Origin: Lunularia cruciata
Taxonomy: Eukaryota; Streptophyta; Marchantiopsida; Lunulariales; Lunulariaceae
Assembly: GCA_948567375.1 (NCBI GenBank)
Contig: OX419757.1
Coordinates: forward strand, 58,094,001-58,158,000
Reading direction: 5' to 3'
DNA length: 64,000 nt
The translations under genes were made by a program, and so were the position numbers. Positions 11,371 through 21,539 of this stretch are shown in pieces. The notes beneath the pieces were generated by a model that saw only the letters and a program-made list of their open reading frames with translations, was not told where the DNA came from and ran no database searches. Each line of letters opens with the position of its first letter. The first letter of the stretch is position 1.

Positions 11371-11424
11371 TCACTATTGCGCCACTCCACCCGGTCCTAC
11401 GTAACTGGCATGCATCCTGGCTCC
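11371..11424 (-). pseudogene. nad7: Mitochondrial nad7-like fragment
   Basis: On the minus strand the text VSGARMHASYVGPGGVAQ differs at only a few residues from the highly conserved NADH dehydrogenase subunit 7 (NuoD/49-kDa) segment VSGARMHASFIRPGGVAQ. It is followed immediately by a stop, and the flanks do not continue the family. Only about 54 bases are recognisable. A nuclear insertion of mitochondrial DNA (NUMT) is the simplest reading; a decayed exon of a nuclear nad7 copy is possible. Confidence 0.6.
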
Positions 11425-11560
11425 CGAGACTTCACGCGCTGTCTTTAGAAAAAGGTCCAGAAGGTCATTATGGGTGCTGTAAATGGTACGCGATGAACTC
11501 ATGTGAATTATCTAAAGGTTATGGTTGTATTGGTGATGACAACCTTATCAATTTGTCTCA

Positions 11561-11800
11561 TGATTTCTCATATCGATACTATTGGGACCTAGCCTCATTT
11601 TACTTTGTTTGTCTCTCTCTTGTACGGGTTTGATATCGATACTATTGTTACCTAGCCCCATTTTACTCTTTTTTTTCTCTCTCTTGTACGGGTTTGATAT
11701 CGATACTATTGGGATCTAACCCCATTTTACTTTTGTTTGTCTCTCTTGTCCGGTTTGATGGATCTTCCCATCCTTCTTGTGTTTTACGTGATCGCCTTCA
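11561..11800 (+). repeat. Triplicated non-LTR 3' end, 63-64 bp tandem units
   Basis: Three units start with tatcgatact at 11571, 11634 and 11698, each containing the cattttact...tctctcttgtac core of the retroelement 3' module. The last unit continues into the module end (tcttcccatccttc, then tacgtgatcgcc). Other copies have a single unit, so the tandem array arose locally, probably across the shared tgat at the unit joints. Confidence 0.85.
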
Positions 11801-12756
11801 TTTGTCTCTCGCTTACTCACTCACTACTTATTTTCCTATCTGCATATTTTACACGTCAGAATGTAAGATATCGGGAACTTACATTTTCAGATCCAAGATA
11901 TGATGGAATATATTACCTATATAAGCATCGGGGCTCGTCCTGGATCCCTACGACAAGTTGCAAACTTCTCATTGTGTCATTCTACGATTCGGTTCTTAAC
12001 GTTTCTGCGACTCTACAGCGTCCAAAATCATACACAGGCATTTTCCCAAAAGCTTCTGAATGGTGGATTTAGCTAGCCTTTTCTGTGTTAAGTCTTCTCA
12101 GCCAAGTGTCAAATCTCACATCCGCATCTTTACAACACCCGGTGAATGGGGCTTCTAACGCTAGGGTGTTGTGGACGTCGGAGATGTGAAAATTCTTTGC
12201 AGAACAGATAAAGTTCATCACCTAGACACACCGAGCTTAGAAAGTACAGTTTACACACCTAGCTTAGAAAGACTGCAAATTTTAGAAATCAAGTGATCTC
12301 GATAGAGTCCATGTAAGCAGTAGTGAAAGCAAGATGCTGGTTCTCATTCGAAGTTATATTTGTTGCACCATAATATGGCATAATTTAAGCACCCCGACTA
12401 GACTGTAAGGTGTAGGACAGACGAGAGAGCTTTCAACTTATTTTATCATTAGATGTACATACATTCCTCGATCGGAAAAACTAGTGGAGGGCAGCGTAAG
12501 AGTCTTATTTCTAGATATCCCCTGTTGAAAATAACAAGTCGAGGGATGTGTTCAGGATATCTTCAACTTCTCCTTCTGAAGGTCCTCGATGGAAGATTTC
12601 ATACCGTTTCCTCAACCGTATACTAAGCCATACCAACTTTTGGCTATACTACACGTTGTCGTAAGCATTAGAAAAGATAAGGTTGTGCATTCGTCATTAG
12701 CTTCAAATCCAGTGGGACATTTTGTTATAGTAGATAGAACACACAAGTCCCAGAGG
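11801..12756. other. Downstream flank of acetylornithine deacetylase
   Basis: No gene recognised. The part next to 12756 should hold the 3' untranslated region of the minus-strand deacetylase gene. Short open pieces on both strands have no family likeness. Confidence 0.5.
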
Positions 12757-15700
12757 CTAATCTTCCAGTATGGCGATGACATTTGCAAGAACTTGGAAAC
12801 CCTGCTTCATGTCGGACAGGTAACAGTATTCATCGTTCGCATGGTATGTGTCCATATTACCTGCTCGATGCCAAGCACACGTCAGTGTCAAATCTTCTTT
12901 CACTTCACTACTAGCACTGAGTTTTGGCGGATAAAGCAAAATCGATACGTATACGTGTCTAGCAGGCGAACTTTGCTTCAGAGTGCGTATCCAAATAGTT
13001 GCATAAAATAACGTCATGGAACATTAGATGAATCCCTCAATTCACTAACCGACTAAACCCTAAATATCCCGGCCTACTTCTCTCCATCATCCTAAAGTAC
13101 TTCAAATGTGCCAAGCTTGACTTGAGTGGAACCTACCGTAACCGATGGTTTGGACATCAAATCCGTTGTCCTGCATACATGGAACCCCAAATTCTTGATC
13201 AAAAGCCCCAATTCACAGGCCTTCACGAACTTATTGCGAGATATATTTACAAGGGCCTAAGCGCCTCGGAGATATTCGCTTGATTTGCTTTGGCGATTGC
13301 CAGGATTGAAGGTGGTATGTAAAGTATCTGGAGTGTAAGGGCTGGGTGGAGTGCACTTTCGCGAGGGAATTATAAGCAGGTAAAGCATACTGCCATAATG
13401 TCAAAAGCGCATCATCTCATCTTTCTTTATATCTCGTGACCTACACGTACCTGCAATTCCTTGATGAGCGGAAGTGTACCGGTGATGGAATAAGGCTTGA
13501 GTTCCCCAATCACTTTCAATGTGGCGTCACACAGCGCCTTATATCCTCTGGAATCCAGGTCACAAGCCAATCCTGGAGTTTTGATGGGATCAAACTCAAT
13601 AAACAATCTACAAAACCCACAAACTCAAGAAAAGAATTTCAGTGACATGTGAACCGATGTTGCCTCATAAGAGAAATGAGAATCTGAGTTTACAAGATCC
13701 TGTTCTATGGTGTTAAGTACAAAACTAAAAGATACAGTCAGAACTTGCTTGACCTGGTTACATAGATTCATTTCCTGTCACCTCATTCCGGCATATAAAT
13801 GTAACTAATTTGGAGACGAAGCTCGGATGACAGATGCCAACGTGCATATGCATAGAGTGCTCGAACTCAAATGATATTTTTTATACTTCCAGCTACTTCA
13901 GCAGAGGACAGCAGGATAGATCTGCCCTACATGCTGACTCCAACTACAAAAGAAAAGGATAAACATGTATATACAACGCAAAACATTTCGAGGGGCTGAC
14001 AGTAAAGTGTTTCACTTACTTGCCCTTGATCTCTTTTATGATAATGTTGCCATTCTCATCCGTGGTCTCCTCATGTAGGACATACTTTGAAACAGGACCG
14101 CGAGTACCCAGAGTCTCTATATTTGCGTTGATGTCATCAACATAGTGACGAATTTTGTTCTCAACATCGTCGATGCTGTCATGCAGAGCAGAGACAGTGT
14201 GTGTGATAAATATTGCTCTGAAGTTGCATTACGTACCTTCTCGATCTATTCACAACGTTATCAAAAAGATAACTGCCTCAGAATTGTGAATGAAGAATCT
14301 CATGTAGGAAAATGAGTAGTATGAATTGATTACCTTGAAGAACCCCTCAGACTGGGATTGTATAGATACAGAAATTAGACTCAAATGAATTGAAGGCTGT
14401 GCTAACATGTAACACATGTAACTCATGTGAATAATACTCGCATGAACAGTAACTAACACAATGTCTCATTAGAATTCTAACACCCCCTCTTAATGGACAT
14501 TTGTGATTTTCTATTATCTATAACTCCTAGTGCATGACAAAACCTTGTATGCAGTTCTCTAGTCAATCCGTCGGTAAAAATGTCTGCTGTATTATCTTTG
14601 GTGTCCACCCACGAAACAGAGATCTTCTTGTCTTCCACCTTTTCTCTGACAAAGTGGAATCTGATGTCTATGTGCTTTGTTCTCTCATGTGCTTTGTTGG
14701 AGTAACAAGATCAATTCCGCTGTTGCTATCGCAGTACAACTTCATCATTTCTCCAGGAAAACCCCAGATCACTTAACAAGCGTTTAAGCCATACTGCTTC
14801 AGTCGCTGCCTTTGACAAGGCCATGTATTCAGCTTCAGTGCCAGATAAAGAAAGAGAAGCTTGCCTTTTGCTTGACCAACAGACAGCTGCATTACAGAGG
14901 ATAAAGCAATATCCTCCTGTAGATTGTCTTGTGTCTTGATCTCCTCCCCAATCTGAATCGGAGTACCCATGAATGGGAGTACTAGATGCCCTGTAAGTTA
15001 AGCCCTGGGACAGTGTACCTTGAATGTAACGGAAAATCCTTTTGACAGCCTTCCAATGGTTCAGGCAAGGATTTACCATATACTTGGCGACTGAACTGAC
15101 AGCATAAGCCAGATCAGGCCTGGTGCTGACCATAGCCCACATCAAACTCCCCACTGCAGATTGGTAAGGTACTGTTTTCATATACTCTCTCTCTTGATCA
15201 GTTTCTTGGACAATCCTGAAGACTTAGTCTCACTCCTGTCTCTACAAGATTGTAAACAGGTTTACAGTCTTGCATATGAAAACAAGTAAGAATCTCTCTT
15301 AAATATCTCTCTTGAGATAGACTGATTTTTCTTTGTTTTCTGTCTCTTGTGACTTGCAACTGACACAATAACTAATCTCTCCCAGATCAGTCATCTCAAA
15401 ACTCTATTTAAGAGACTCTTTGACAGAGAGGAGAAGAGAAAGATTATTGCTTGCAAGGATGCAGTCATCTACATAAAGAGGTAAGATGACAAAATGACAA
15501 CCAGAATGGAAGATATAGAGATTCAAATCAGTTCCAGAGCGCTCAAATCCCAAACCTAGTAAAAATTGATCAAACTTGTGATACCACTATCTGGCAGACT
15601 GTTTGAGACCATACAAAGCCTTGTAAAGCTGTAAAACCAATTGCCTTTGTTTAGTGGCTTGGTGCTGCTTGTGCTGGTAAGGAGTCAGCGAGCCAGGAAG

Positions 15701-18700
15701 AATGTGCATGTAAATTTTCTCAGTCAATGTGCCATTGAGAAAAGCTGTTTTGATATCAAGAGCATGCACTTCCAAATCATTCTGAGCTGAGTAAGCAAGC
15801 AACACGCGAATTGTTATCAATTTGACAACACAAGAGTAGGTCTCTGTGTAGTCAATACCTGGAACTTGAGAGAAACCACGAGCAACAAGTCTAGCCTTGT
15901 ACCTTTGGATCAAACCTTGTGCATCATATTTTTTCTTAAAAATCCACTTTCAGGTGACTGCCTTGCTGCCTGCTGGTAACTCGGTGATGACCCATGTTTG
16001 ATTGTTCTCCTTGGACTGAAGCTCATCTTGAATAGCCTCAAACCATTTATTGGAATCAGGTCCAGCGATAACAGCTTCATAAGTGTCAGGAGCAGGGTCA
16101 GATGCAGAATAATGCACGCTTAGTGCATTAGCAGACTCCAACAATGCATCATGTATTCGAACTTGAGTGCGAACCCTGGTGCCTTGGCTTACAGAAGGTG
16201 CTTGGACAACATCTGGAGAAGGTAGAGCTTTTGGCCTCCTAGTGTAAACAATGGTAGAGGATCCTGAGGACCTGTGTGGAGTACCAGAACTAGAAGGTAA
16301 GGACTGTAGTGAAAAAGGTAATGGAGAAGGAATTGTTGGAGCTGTAAGATTGTGGAAAGGAGGTGACTGAGACAGAGTACGAGTTGGTGGGGATAGACTG
16401 TGGGTAGACTCAGAACTAGAAGCAGGAGAGGAAATGAAAATTGTGAGATCACAGATGAAATCCAGTTGAACACCCTGAGTGTCAGAACACTGTTTATGTT
16501 CATGATATAGATATGTTCCTGAAACTGAACATCTCTTGACAGAAAAATGGAGTTATCTGATATCTTCTGTAGTCTGTAAGCTTTACTATCCTGATCATAG
16601 CCAAGGAAGATACACTTGGAAGACTTAGAATCGAGTTTAGATCTGGAAGAAAATGGAACATGTGCATAAGCAATGCACCCAAAAATGGGAAGTAGAGATG
16701 GATTAGGTTTATAACCAAACCAGAGTTGGAAGGGTGTGACTTCAGAGGAGATGGCTTTGGTAGGCCTTCGATTTTGCAGAAAATTGGCAGTGTGTAGTGT
16801 CTCTCCACAGTAAGGCATGGGGAATCCAGACTCAAATAACATAGAGCGGACTGTTTCCACCAATGCTCTGTTCTTTCTCTCTGCAACACCATTTTGCTAA
16901 GGAGTATGTGGTGTGCTGAACTGGCTCATGATACCTTTGCCTTTTGCAAAAAAGATGAAAATCTGCAGAGTTGTATTCACCACCATTGTCTGAGCGCAGC
17001 ACCCGGACCTTCTGGTTGAGTTTAGTCTTTGCATAGGTCCCGTATTCTTGAAAACAAGTAAAACTTCATGTTTGAACTTAGGTAGATACAAGAATGTGTA
17101 CCTGGTGTAATCATCGATGAAGTTCACAAAGTATCTGTAACCAGTGTAGGTCGCAGAAGAGATGTGACCACAAATATCAGAATGGATAAGAGCCAATGGA
17201 ACAGTGGCTCTAGTAGCTCCTTCCTGAGGTAATGGAATTCGAGTTTGCTTGCCATGAAGACAAGGTGAGCAAACAGGATACAAATTAGGATGGATCCGAT
17301 CCATCCCTGCGACCAGATCTTTGTCTTGTAGAAGTTGAAGTCTATTCTTGCTGATGTGCCCAAGTCGTTGATGCCATAGGGAAGTAATAGTAGAAGATGT
17401 ATCCCTGGTTGGAATAGAGATTGCAGCAGATTGAGCTGATTGAGACTGACTTGATGTAGAGAATGCAGCACCTTGAGGTTGCTCAATTGACTCTCCCAGA
17501 AGCCAAAAGTTATCCAATCTAGGGTAGGATGCAATCAGATTCTGCAGATTATCATAAAGGAAAATGCTAGTTTCCTTTAACTGAAATGATCCATGTGACT
17601 TGTGCAACTGAAGTGCTGAATAGAGATTCTTGTTCAGCAAAGGAACATGTAGAACATCTTCTAGCATGTAAGAGTTCCCTGAACAAGCAAGCTTAACAGA
17701 AACTGTCCCATGGCCTAGAATAGCAATGTTGGAACCATCAGCCAAGTAAACTTGTCTAGGTGGTGAATATTCTTCATAGACCAAGAAACAGGTTCATTGG
17801 TAGGTCATGTGTTGAGAAGCAGCAATGTCAATGTACCATCGCTTGTCCTGAGTGACTGAAGGAACAACATCAACACTGTACAAAGAGAGGTGAGTTGTAG
17901 AAGCATTGGAGTGATGGTGTTCCTTGCCTCCTTTCTCCCTTGCATCAGGAATGCGCTTGCGACAGTCTTTGATGTGATTTCTCTTCTTTGAGCAGTAGTG
18001 ACAGATGATAGAATGTTCTAAAGGAATTTCCTCCAGAAGATGTAGAGAAATAACTCTGATTCTGACTGGAAGATCTGCTGAAAGAATTCTGACCAGGGGA
18101 AGGATTCTGACCAGAAGATCTACTGAAAGAATTCTGACCAGGGGAAGGATTCTAACCACAAGATCTATAGAAAGAGTTCTAACCAGAAAAACTAGGAGAT
18201 TCATTCTTCCAGTTCCCCTTGCCTTTACCTTTGTTTCTGTAAGAAGATGTAGAGCCTTGCATGACTGCTAGAGCAATTGTTTGCTCTACAAGACTTTCAT
18301 ACTTCATATTGATTTCTTCTTGAAAAAGAAGAGCAATGACATCCGAGAGATGTAGTGCCTTCTGTGTTCGCAACGATTCCAGAAAATATTTGAAACTAGA
18401 AGGTATAGATCTCATCAAATGAAGCTTAGCCTGCTGGTCATCAATTGGGTTGTTCACTGCAGCTAATTGGGGGAGGACTCCACGAAAGTTGATAATGTCT
18501 TTTGCTACACTGGTGCCTTCCCGCATTTTTTAATTCATCAAAGTGTTGAGTAGGTACATGATTGTGACATCATCGGTACCTTCATACATGATAGTTAAAT
18601 CCATCCATGCTTCACTTGCTAACATGTGCCTACTAATGGTAGGAATGAATTCAGGAGCTAATGCTGAATTGATTGCTTCAAGAGCAACAAGATTCCTATG

Positions 18701-21539
18701 CTCCCAATCAAGTAGAGTAGCCGCTGAGGTGAGTTTGACTTCAGTACCATCAATAATTGTAAAAACTGAAATCACTTTCAGTTTGAGTGTAAGATAATAT
18801 TTCCAAAATTGGAAATAATTGTCATTGAATTTGACAAAAGTGGAGTCAAATCATACTGTTGGAGTAGCAAATATAGCACCAACAGGAGCACCAACACCAA
18901 TAGCAAGACCAGGACCAACACCAGCAGCAGACATGATGATTTGTTTCACAAAGGATAGTGGAGACTTTCTGTCCTAAAACCCAGACTAACAGAGAATATA
19001 GGAAAAAATTCTTTTTCACAACCCAGAGAAAAGAGACACTCTTCAGAGGAGGAATAAGAGACTCTTATTTTTCACATACACTAGTGTGTAAAACTTAGGC
19101 CTCTCAGAATTTCGAAATTGTGTGCTAAAGTGTCCCCTAACAGCTAAAAAGAAAATTCTGAAGCTTAGAGCTCAGATACCATACAGAAAAAATGAATAGT
19201 ATGAATCGATTAACCTTGAAAAACCTCTCAGATTGGGATTATATAGATGCAGAGATTAGACTCAAATGAACTGAAGACTGTGCTAACATGTAACACATGT
19301 AACTCATGTGAACTGTACTCGCATGAACAGTGATCTCAAATGAACAATAACTAACACAACACCTCATTATAATTCTAACATCTCACTCAATATACAATTA
19401 TGATATTTGCCTCGTGACATAAGCTTGCATTGAAAGAAAACCAGTTGCTGGTCCATACCTGTAGAACGGTGTTATCCTGAGATGAGAAACAATCAGAATA
19501 AGAACTCATGATCAGTAAGAGCAACGTGCAAAATCACACAAACAAGCTCTTCTCAAGAATTGGTGTCTTCTAGCTTCTAGAATGACCGCTGAGTTGTTGC
19601 TTTACGCACTGTACATCTATTTCGGCAACTGTGTCTCGATGAACTTCCTATGTGCACACTATGAACAGCAGCGAATTTGCAAAGTAAACTGCAGCGAGAA
19701 ACAATCCTATTTTCAAAGACGTCCAGGATTCACTTCGAATGGCCGCGAAGTTATGTAACTACAACAGAGTCCGCTTGGAAAGAAAACAAGAAGGTCCTTG
19801 AATCTTTGGAGACCACAGGTTAAGAGATATCAAATTTCACATTATGTTACCTGCAATCTCCAGAGATTGTACATTCACCAGGGATCTGATTCAAACCTCC
19901 AACAGGTACTGGAGACACAACACGAGTAAATGCATTCGTCGCTCTCTGCAATAACTACAATTGAAAAACTGAAGAAGATGCAGATCAATTTGGAAATCGA
20001 GATATAAGCATATCTCGACATAAATAGATGGCCTGGTCCTTTTGATTGAAGAAGATCTGGCCCTCTTCAAGGACTAAACATACAAAACGCACACTCACCG
20101 GACCATTGAGTGGGTTTCATAGTTGTTGGAGTTGCAAAACCATACGTTTCTTCCTCTTTTGTAGGAGGGAAGTCAGCATAGAATCGATCTTGTATCACTC
20201 TCAAAGCTTCCATGATCATCTCCAGAGGGTTGATAGCCTGGGCAGCATATTAGTTTGAGAGACACGATAGTTGGTGACAACTATCCGATATGTATTATAC
20301 GTCGTAGATTGTTAAACTACGATTAAATTGTACCTACAGCTTCGTGGAGACAGTACAACGCCAATAAACTTGCTAGTAATCCAGTTTTTCAGAGAGTACT
20401 TCCTGTGCAGAAAATTCACAAATTGAGAAAGATCATTTTGAGAGGACAACAGACAATAGCTAAATAACGACCTTGTGAGGAAGACCACTGTGGAAAAGTT
20501 TGCCTTCGGCTTTGAGCTTCCACACCAGCATGCCACCGGTACCTATACATGGCTGCTTATCCGCCACGTCTACCCAGAACCTGTTCATATGGTTGGTAAA
20601 GAGTAAATTCAGGAGGAACCTTCAGATCGACAAGACGATCAGAACAAACTGAACACGAACATTCTAAGAACAAAACCAGTATGCATTAGTTCTTCATATA
20701 TAGCTCCACTAAATGTCCACGCATTTCTAAATATAAAGATTATGAAGTTGTCTGAATCTATTTCTGCATTCTCCGTACACTGACATGGCAGCAATTTATC
20801 CTAAACTTGGTGTCTCACTTACAGTGGACCGTTCTTAAGGTTGTCAAGTAGTCCATCGTCGACTAGTTTATCGATACCGATACCCAATTCGCTGGAATTC
20901 TCCTCGTTTGCAATAAAAACAGCCACCACGGTACTCTTCAGTTTCACCTTCGATTCAGCCAGCTGCCGAAACAGCTCGGTAACGAGGGCAACATGGCCCA
21001 AACAATCCGTAGTTCCCCTTCCTTGAAGCCTATCCCCTTCCTTCGTTAACTTGAACGGATCAAAAGTCTGCAAAAAGCACATCGCTCTGAATCAGTACCC
21101 TCTGCGAAAGGCAATCCCATCACATCTTGGCATATTGATCTCCACCTAAAGCCTTCGAGAAATTCCTTACACACACGAATTGACATCTTCAAGAGTTGAT
21201 TTTAGCACTCTGTAATCTTACCCAGGAATCTTTGTTGGCTGTGACAACGTCAAAATGACTACCCACAAAGGAGCATATCTTCTTCCCAACTGTCCCCGGG
21301 TACTCCAAAATAAGGTTACCTCTCCCCTCCTTATAGCTCTTGTGATTTATTTTCAAAGGTCCCCCCTTCTCAACACTGTAAGGCTCCAGCACATCCAAAA
21401 CATGTTCCACTGCTAGATCCTCCGTCGGGTACACACCTTCCGGCGGATTGTTCTGCAATTTCTCACTCCTCCCAATCAAATTCCCGAGCAAAGCCAAAAA
21501 CTTCTCCTCGTCCATCTTCATCTTCTCCAGAGAATCCAT
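12757..21539 (-). CDS. NAOD: Acetylornithine deacetylase (M20 metallopeptidase family), nine exons
   Basis: The product hydrolyses N-acetylornithine to ornithine in arginine and polyamine metabolism. Exons (minus strand): 21539-21222, 21067-20823, 20580-20472, 20237-20099, 19908-19851, 14217-14020, 13607-13451, 13170-13137, 12860-12757. All junctions are GT-AG, and the sum is 1362 nt, 453 residues plus stop, near the usual plant length of about 440. Metal-site motifs are present: FVGSHFDVV, GRGTTDCLGHVALVTELF and IANEENSSE. C-terminal family text includes KPYSITGTLPLIKELQ, NGFDVQTIGYG and TYHANDEYCYLSDM. The ATG at 21539 is the first in frame; an upstream stop closes the frame and only a TTG precedes it. 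Intron 5 (5.6 kb) holds a complete Copia element, yet the reading frame is intact. The beginning of exon 6 (AIFITHTVSALHDS) departs from the usual RLTPFYDV, so that acceptor is the least certain. Confidence 0.9.
14303..14482 (-). repeat. Copia 3' LTR
   Basis: Begins TGTTAGAATT and ends CCTACA on the minus strand. It matches 19182-19380 across its length. It is 180 bp, shorter than the 5' LTR because of internal deletions. Confidence 0.9.
14483..14491 (-). other. Copia polypurine tract
   Basis: AAGAGGGGG on the minus strand directly precedes the 3' LTR, the expected site for plus-strand priming. Confidence 0.8.
14726..17820 (-). pseudogene. Copia pol (protease, integrase, RT, RNase H), broken
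   Basis: Minus-strand pieces in order: protease WYIDIAASQHM near 17800, where the active site is normally DSGAS; GAG-pre-integrase and zinc HHCC (LWHQRLGHISKNRL, CSPCLHGK) at 17390-17240; integrase core LIHSDICGH and VNFIDDYTRYTFLY near 17200-17090; C-terminal integrase text CIFLGYDQDSKAYRL near 16600. RT follows with RYKARLVARGFSQ and DIKTAFLNGTL (15913-15720) and the catalytic YVDD at 15464-15475. RNase H/connection text (GSLMWAMVSTRPDLAYAV, GTEAEYMALS) is at 15181-14790. Stops and frame shifts separate the pieces near 16900, 16490, 15950, 15590 and 15190. The YVDD is intact but the protease Asp-Ser-Gly is altered. Confidence 0.9.
17821..18934 (-). pseudogene. Copia gag with zinc knuckle, broken
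   Basis: The start ATG is at 18934 (MSAAGVGPG). Text typical of UBN2-type Copia gag follows (LASEAWMDL, then KLHLMRSIPSSFKYFLESL). A single CCHC knuckle CHYCSKKRNHIKDC lies near 17960-18015. In-frame stops lie near 18850, 18527 and 18180. A 45-bp tandem repeat (agatct at 18071, 18116 and 18161) encodes a Ser/Asn/Gln/Pro-rich linker before the knuckle. Confidence 0.85.
18071..18183. repeat. 45-bp minisatellite inside Copia gag
   Basis: Two and a half units with a period of 45 bases, each starting agatct and containing gaattctgaccagggg. The period is a multiple of three, so it expands the linker without shifting frame. Confidence 0.85.
19170..19181 (-). other. Copia primer-binding site
   Basis: TGGTATCTGAGC on the minus strand sits directly after the 5' LTR. 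It differs at one base from TGGTATCAGAGC, the complement of the plant initiator tRNA-Met 3' end. Confidence 0.85.
19182..19380 (-). repeat. Copia 5' LTR
   Basis: 199 bp. Starts TGTTAGAATTATAATGAG and ends TTCTGTA on the minus strand; pairs with 14303-14482. A TATATAATCCC stretch inside may be the TATA box of the element. Confidence 0.9.

Larger units (their letters stand above)
14303..19380 (-). mobile_element. Ty1/copia LTR retrotransposon, full structure, decayed coding
   Basis: A 5078-bp element lies in intron 5 of the deacetylase gene, in the same orientation as the gene. It has two LTRs (19182-19380 as 5' LTR, 14303-14482 as 3' LTR), a primer-binding site and a polypurine tract. It is flanked by perfect 5-bp duplications, tctca at 14298-14302 and at 19381-19385. 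Order on the minus strand is gag, protease, integrase, reverse transcriptase, RNase H, which defines Copia. Stops and frameshifts in gag, integrase and RT mean it cannot move on its own. The LTRs differ by scattered substitutions and an indel of about 15 bp, so the insertion is not recent. Confidence 0.95.

Noticed and set aside
11801-12600. Further viral genes downstream of the nad7-like fragment
   Set aside because: Short minus-strand pieces such as YEIFHRGPSEGEVEDIL were considered, but they fall in the 3' flank of the deacetylase gene and match no viral family.
12589-13011. Plus-strand 140-codon open frame
   Set aside because: It lies opposite exon 9 and intron 8 of the deacetylase gene, whose minus-strand text (TYHANDEYCYLSDM) is clearly the coding one; the plus frame has no family likeness.
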